A stretch of 64,000 nucleotides of DNA from Phlebotomus papatasi (lineage: Eukaryota > Arthropoda > Insecta > Diptera > Psychodidae): assembly GCF_024763615.1 (NCBI RefSeq), contig NC_077223.1, positions 87,916,627-87,980,626 of the forward strand, in the 5' to 3' direction. Below, in pieces: positions 59,142-64,000 of the stretch. The notes under the pieces are model-generated. The model was not told the DNA's origin. It saw only the letters and a list, made by a program, of their open reading frames with translations, and made no database searches. How positions within the stretch are numbered: the stretch's first letter is position 1; every line of letters begins with the position of its first letter. A program made the translations under genes and the position numbers.

Positions 59142-59700
59142 GTAAGGTGGGGTAACTGGATCGTTTTCCGAAGAGTACTACTTAAACGCTTGTTTTTGAA
59201 CTGATGAAATTCTTTTTTACTTCTTCTAAATCCATAAAATTATTCACTGTTTCATTCAGAAATATAATATAAAAAATATATCAAAAATATTAAAGAAAAT
59301 TTTTAAAATATTGATAATACTGAAATAAGTCAGCATGCACTAACTGGGTCGCCTTTTCGCTAATTCACTTTTAATTAAACCTTTGGATTTAAAATACTTT
59401 TTCAGATGGTACAAGATTAAAATGAGTCGATTACAGTTAAGTGTGCAAATCCGGGCACTCACTTATTTAATGGATAAAAATATTATTTTTGCTTTTTCTC
59501 AAACTTGAATAGTTATATTATGTTACTGTAGTGACTATATTACGGAAATAAAAAAAAATATTATTTTAAGTAGATTAGTCATAAGCGATCCAGATAGCGA
59601 AGCACCCGGATTAGTACACTTGACTATAATCAATTTTATATAGCAGTAAGTTATGGAAAATCTACCACAGTGGTTCGTTTACAAGATAAAATCTCCTTGC
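59142..59700. mobile_element. One end of a TA|GGGG-like element
   Basis: TA|AGGTGGGGTAACTGGATCG resembles the shared end of the TA|GGGG group, and the words CTGGGTCGCC and GCGATCCAG recur downstream. No matching right end was found, so the right boundary is a guess. Confidence 0.3.
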
Positions 59701-59952
59701 CATTTGTCATAATCACCCCAAGTGTGCCTTGGCTAAAATAGAAAGCGCACTACAATTTCTATTTTATTTAGAAGCGTTGTAATTTTGCAAAAAGGAGCAT
59801 TTTAAAAATGGAAATTTAAATTTAATTTTAATTGAACCAGGATAAAGAGGATGGTAAGTCGGCAGTTACCGGATGGTTAAGTTCGTGGTAAGTCGGCGGC
59901 AGCCGCAACGCAACCAATCATTAATTGAGGAGAAATGTATTGAATTGAATTA

Positions 59953-60274
59953 CAGTGCTGTCTCTCTATATGCACAGTTTGGGTACTTTTTTTGACAGTT
60001 CTCTCTCTGAATATGTACAACTTTTTTTGAAATTCCCAACGATTTTTTCTTTCTTTTAATAAATTATCATTTTTTATTGTTCTAGAATTTCCCGTATTAT
60101 TTTAAATATAATATGAGACAGAAAAAATAAAATTAAGAAAATTAAAAACAAGAAAAATTAGTTACCAAGAATATAATTTTCTTTATTACTTTGTCAAGTA
60201 AACAAATTGATTTTGAATGCAACCGACACAAAACCTGTGCATATAGAGAGTGTGCATAAAGAGAGACAGCACTG
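59953..60274. mobile_element. Pogo-like MITE (CAGTGCTGTCTCTC ends)
   Basis: TA|CAGTGCTGTCTCTCTATAT and mirror AGAGAGACAGCACTG|TA. The word ATATGCACAG / TGTGCATATAGAGAG is duplicated. Confidence 0.8.
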
Positions 60275-60553
60275 TATATCTCTGAAATGTAGATTATTTC
60301 AAAACTAATTTTAACTATAGTTTATACGAAAACTAACTGTTTTCATCTAAGATTCCGCAAATGACAAATTAATGATTTCCCCTTAAATTAAGACTTAGAC
60401 TAAACAGGAGATGAATAAGTATAACCAGTGAGTTAACCGTGAGTGGCGAATCGGCAATTTACGCCCCAAGAGCGCGTTGATCGCACCGATCAGTCTACAA
60501 GATCACAATGATCGCGCGATCAGTCTACAGGATAATGCTGATAGGCACCCAAA

Positions 60554-61262
60554 GTGAGTTCCTTTTCAGTGGCCCTTATTCAATCATACTTCACTGGAAG
60601 GTCTCTTATCGTGAAGTATTGTGAGAATATTTCGTCACCGTATTTCTTAAGGGCATTGGTCAAGGGCTCAATACTTGGCCCACTGCTCTTCTCCCTCTTC
60701 ACCAATGACCTACTCTCAGTATTACAGAATTGTTCTTTTCATCCCTATGCAGATGACCTTCAAATCTATGTGGGTTAATTTTGAATCCTAAAAACTCTCA
60801 AGCTATTGCAATTTCTAAAAAAAGGAGTTTCCCTTGATTTATCCATTACACCTTTACGGTGAAATTATTCCTTTTTCTGATCAGATCAAAAACCTGGGCA
60901 TAATCTTCAACGCAATTCTCTCATGGTCTGACCAGGCCATCTCTATTTGCCGAAAGGTCAATTTTTCTCTGTATACCCTCAGACGCTTCCGGGACATCAC
61001 ACCCTATAACACTCGTTTGATCCTCGCGCGAGCGCTTCTTCTTCCTTTTTTTAATTACGGAGCAAAGGTATTTTTGCGGCGGATAGTGACACAATTCGTC
61101 GCCTGACGGTTTCCTTTAATGATTGTGTTAGGTATATTTGCGGCATAAGTCGCCGGCATCACATCACTAAATATAGAAACGTTTTCATTGGATGTGATTT
61201 ACCATCCCTTTTGAAGATGAGAGCTGTACTGTTTCTGTTTCATCTATTGATTTCTGGATGTC
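60554..61262 (+). pseudogene. LINE reverse transcriptase relic (Jockey-like)
   Basis: Fragment of the reverse transcriptase and C-terminal region of a non-LTR retrotransposon. The 60554-60778 frame has GSILGPLLFSLFTNDL and the catalytic-type block YADDLQIY. A shifted frame at 60834-61106 has IKNLGIIF and LRRFRDITPYNTRLILARAL. The downstream YICGISRRHHITKYR continues near 61130. The PQG motif is lost and frameshifts separate the parts, so it is inactive. Everything 5' of the palm domain is absent. Confidence 0.75.
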
Positions 61263-61374
61263 CCGAGTCCCCAGTACCTGTCGAGTGTTCTGGTTGGGAG
61301 GTAGGGGGTTCAGCCAGGGTTCTGCCGGAGGAGGGCACCACTAGCACTAATTCTAATAAGGAGCTTTTTTAAGG

Positions 61375-62060
61375 ATTTTTTAACGGTGCCAGACTAGTTG
61401 CTTTTCTGGACATTGAGGGTGCCTTTGACAAGGTAAACTCTCATGTTCTACACGAAGCAATGAGACCCTTCGGTCTAGGTCATTCTAGTTTGGTGACGAA
61501 ACGCTTGGTCAGAGCGGTAATAGAGCCACTACCCTATCCACTGACCCACTTGAGGCTCCAAAATCGGCAGAAACTTTTGCGCTAGGGTATGCCAATTACG
61601 TTTGCATAGTCATACGAGGTATATTTTTCCCTACTCTATGTGATCTTATGCAAAATGCACTGTATATCGTTGAAAGGTGTTGTAGGTCTCGCGGTCTGTC
61701 AGTTAACACTGGCAAAACCACATTAACCATTTTCACGAGGAAAACGAAAGCGGAAGGATTCAGAGTACCCAAGCTATTTCGGCAGGAACTGTCCTTCACA
61801 TGGAAGTTAAACATCTTGGTAATTTACTTGATCAAAAACTGTCCTGCAGAGATCATCTGGATAAACCGCATAAAAACGACTACTAGAAATCCCTCTTCAG
61901 CTGTCGACGGCTTTTCTGCAAGACATGGGGCGTTTCGAGGAAAATAATGTTATGGGTATATAAAGCCATCTTCAGAGTGGTAATATCCAATGAAGCTGTG
62001 ATATGGTGGCCAAGTGATGGATTTAAAATTTCGGCATAAAACTGCAGCGGCTCTAAAGAT
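61375..62060 (+). pseudogene. Second LINE relic, different clade (R1/LOA-like)
   Basis: Begins in the reverse transcriptase palm with VAFLDIEGAFDKVNSHVLHE. After an internal deletion it continues with a decayed YADD block (GYANY) and SRGLSVNTGKTTLTIFTRK. It ends with CKTWGVSRKIMLWVYKA and VIWWPS near 61990. Stops and frameshifts are present. It lies head-to-tail with the preceding relic but its motifs differ, so it is a separate insertion. Confidence 0.7.
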
Positions 62061-62067
62061 TGGCCTG

Positions 62068-62241
62068 GGATGGAATGATAACTTTTTGACACTATCGAAC
62101 CGATAGTATCGGTAAATCTATATCTGTTAGTGAATGTGGCTGTTGATCAATATCTATATTAGTCACAGGAAATATAGCTATTATTTAAATATTTCAGATT
62201 CGACAGTCGATAGTAGCAAAAATAAGTCATCATGTCACCCC
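62068..62241. mobile_element. MITE, TCGATAGT word family (copy 2, inverted)
   Basis: Starts near GGATGGAATGATAACTTTTT and ends ATCATGTCACCCC, the reverse of the 17466-17702 copy, with CACTATCGAACCGATAGTAT inside. Confidence 0.65.
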
Positions 62242-62500
62242 TGTTTTGCGATAACAGGGGCCATAAGGACTGCACTAACCACTGCCTTAAAAGTCATGTT
62301 AAGCTTGCCGCCATTACAGCTTTTCATAAAGCCGGGCTACTGCTGGATAAGCAAGGTTATTGGCAGATATCCTATCCAGACCTTTTAATGTGGAATAACT
62401 TCCACATTGAGGAAAGGCTTCCCAGGAAAATAAAGCAATACTTGATGTAAACAAACTGAGGTGAAGGTCACTATGTGTAGTGTACGCCTACCCCAGCTTA

Positions 62501-62872
62501 TGTAACATCAGATGGATGTTGCTGGGTAAACCGGTGCTATCTAATGGAGATCTATCACGATTAAAGTCGCCCTGTTTAATAGAGTTTAACCGAAAAACAG
62601 ACTGACTTGAACCATCCTACCCTTAACAGGGGTTAATTTAATTAAGGATGCATAATGGGCTCACATGAATGTAGTGTATTGAGACAGATGATGTAAATAA
62701 AAGAGATAGGATGATATTGTTCAGGTCAGGGTTTTAAAATATTGAATTCAGTCTAATAAACGCACGCATAGAAGTAACATCGCGTCAAATAAAGTTATTG
62801 TAAATAGTCATAATAGTCTTTTAATTAAAGTCTTATTTCTTCGCCATATAATAGCAAGTCAGAGCTATTATA
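62501..62872 (+). repeat. Putative 5' LTR
   Basis: Inferred from the primer-binding site that follows. A TGTAAC start near 62501 and an AATAAA signal at 62788-62793 are compatible with an LTR ending just before 62875. The 3' LTR is outside the window, so the left boundary is uncertain. Confidence 0.35.
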
Positions 62873-62874
62873 AT

Positions 62875-62884
62875 TGGCGACGAG
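62875..62884 (+). promoter_or_regulatory. Primer-binding site, tRNA-Ser type
   Basis: TGGCGACGAG is complementary to CTCGTCGCCA, the 3' end expected for a serine tRNA. This primer is typical of the mag group of Ty3/Gypsy elements. It lies 33 bp before the gag start codon. Confidence 0.6.
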
Positions 62885-62916
62885 TGTAAAAAGTACTCGC
62901 GTGAAAATAAAGTGTG

Positions 62917-64000
62917 ATGAGTGTAGAAGACTTGGATTTGGACAAATTGTGGATTCAGTCAGATCAACGTGAAGCCAAAATGGAATCTTCATCAGCCACG
63001 AGGCAAGGTGGTTTTGTGGGTAGTATCTCAGAATATACTCCAGGAACCAACTTCAAGTACTACCACGATCGCATTAAGCAGTTTTTCATCGCAAACTACG
63101 TATCTGAGGAGATGAAAGTACCAACATTTTTAGCGTGCGTCGGCGAAGAAATTTACAACACGTGCACCACACTTTGTGCGCCAGTGCTGCCCAGTGAGAA
63201 AAAATTTGAGGAACTCATGGCTCTTTTAGAGCATCACTATGATAAAAAAGTGAATAAAAGGGCTCAGAGATTCAAGTTCTTCAAAGAAAAGCAGCAAGAG
63301 GGTCAAACAATCAAGGAATACATCTTAACCCTCAAGGAATTGGCGGCAACATGTGAATTTGGCGGGTTTATTCCAGACACCAATCAACAAAAGGGTTCAC
63401 TCAGAGCATTGGCATTGGAAGATGCTCTAACGGATCAATTGATTGTGGGATTATCGAATGAAAAAATTCAGCAAAAACTCTTATCGGATGATTCCAAATC
63501 ATTTGATGCTTGCTGTGAGATTGCACTCAATATGGAAATGAGTGAAAGAGAGCAATTGTTGCTGAAACCCAGTACCAGTGGAGTGAATAAAGTGTCCGAG
63601 AAGAAAGCAAAAAAAGCTGCAAACCGGAATAAATCACCAGCCAAGAGGAGTTTTTCACGTCACAGGGGTGATGGAAAGCACCATCGCAACAAAGACGAGT
63701 CCAGTGATTCTACCACATGCTATCGGTGTGGCCGACAAGCTCCAAATCATAAGCCACAGAATTGTCCAGCGCTAAATTGGAAGTGCTTTATCTGTGACAA
63801 AACGGGACACATTTCTACGGTTTGTCGACAACGGAGTTCTTCAGGTGATCGCGGACGAGTTGGAAGGATTCAGTGCAACTCAGTAGGAAGTGGGACAGCG
63901 CCCAGGAAAATGTCACAGCCTCTCTACTGGCAAGTAGTAGTCAATGGAGTCACCATGAAGTTTGAGGTTGATGGCGGATGCGGAGAAACGCTCATGAGTC
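62917..64000 (+). CDS. Ty3/Gypsy-type LTR retrotransposon Gag, running into protease (partial)
   Basis: The reading frame is open from ATG 62917 to the window edge (361 codons). Gag packages the element RNA into cytoplasmic particles. Residues about 30-200 form the Gag core (YTPGTNFKYYHDRIKQFF; FKFFKEKQQEGQTIKEYI). Residues 229-262 are strongly basic. Two zinc knuckles follow. The first, C268-X2-C271-X6-H278-X4-C283, is longer than usual; the second, C290-X2-C293-X4-H298-X4-C303, is canonical. An aspartic protease start appears at residues 349-354 (FEVDGG). Gly stands where Ser or Thr normally follows the catalytic Asp. With no stop or frameshift this is the youngest-looking element here. Gag and protease seem to share one frame. 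Confidence 0.88.
   Translation, partial: MSVEDLDLDKLWIQSDQREAKMESSSATRQGGFVGSISEYTPGTNFKYYHDRIKQFFIANYVSEEMKVPTFLACVGEEIYNTCTTLCAPVLPSEKKFEELMALLEHHYDKKVNKRAQRFKFFKEKQQEGQTIKEYILTLKELAATCEFGGFIPDTNQQKGSLRALALEDALTDQLIVGLSNEKIQQKLLSDDSKSFDACCEIALNMEMSEREQLLLKPSTSGVNKVSEKKAKKAANRNKSPAKRSFSRHRGDGKHHRNKDESSDSTTCYRCGRQAPNHKPQNCPALNWKCFICDKTGHISTVCRQRSSSGDRGRVGRIQCNSVGSGTAPRKMSQPLYWQVVVNGVTMKFEVDGGCGETLMS

Overview
This is a eukaryotic, AT-rich nuclear window, almost certainly from an insect and plausibly a dipteran. There are no long prokaryote-style ORFs. The spliceosomal intron borders are clear (GT...AG). The window holds many short palindromic DNA transposons (MITEs), a tRNA-derived SINE, non-LTR retrotransposon relics, mariner relics and one LTR retrotransposon. 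The species assignment is an inference; no marker gene is present to fix it.

Cellular genes are almost absent. The only convincing one is a multi-exon gene at about 10610-14758 (+). Four exons share one continuous reading frame through three clean introns. The protein has a SAM-like N-terminal domain, followed by the region ending in 'FPTE' seen in an uncharacterised arthropod protein family. Its 3' end runs into a 45-bp-arm inverted repeat and looks broken or incompletely modelled.

Region by region: 0.3-7.3 kb is a cluster of palindromic elements and one copy of a long dispersed repeat (here called RepA) with a MITE nested in it. 7.5-9.7 kb is a less AT-rich unique island. 9.7-10.2 kb is a LINE relic, followed by the gene. 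16.6-19.0 kb is a dead mariner-like element with three MITEs nested inside. 20.5-34 kb alternates unique islands with MITEs. 35.0-36.5 kb is a RepA copy split by an insertion flanked by an 8-bp duplication. 41.4-42.8 kb holds a tandem array of 146-bp MITEs followed by a SINE with a perfect 9-bp target duplication. 45.0-47.2 kb is a foldback-like element whose arms are a ~20-bp minisatellite rich in GTAAGT. 49.9-57.5 kb is again MITE-rich. 60.5-64.0 kb is a pile of two LINE relics, a MITE, and the 5' part of a Ty3/Gypsy-type element with an intact gag that runs off the window.

The dominant theme is one architecture used by many unrelated-looking MITEs. A shared outer end (TA|GGGG, TA|CAGT, TA|CAC or TWA|TGCC) is followed by a family-specific word of about 8-18 bp, often repeated within the inverted repeat. 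The 45-47 kb foldback element may be an extreme case, in which the word has expanded into a kilobase satellite. Single-base coordinates below come from reading the sequence by eye; family names for MITEs rest on ends and target duplications, not on database matches.
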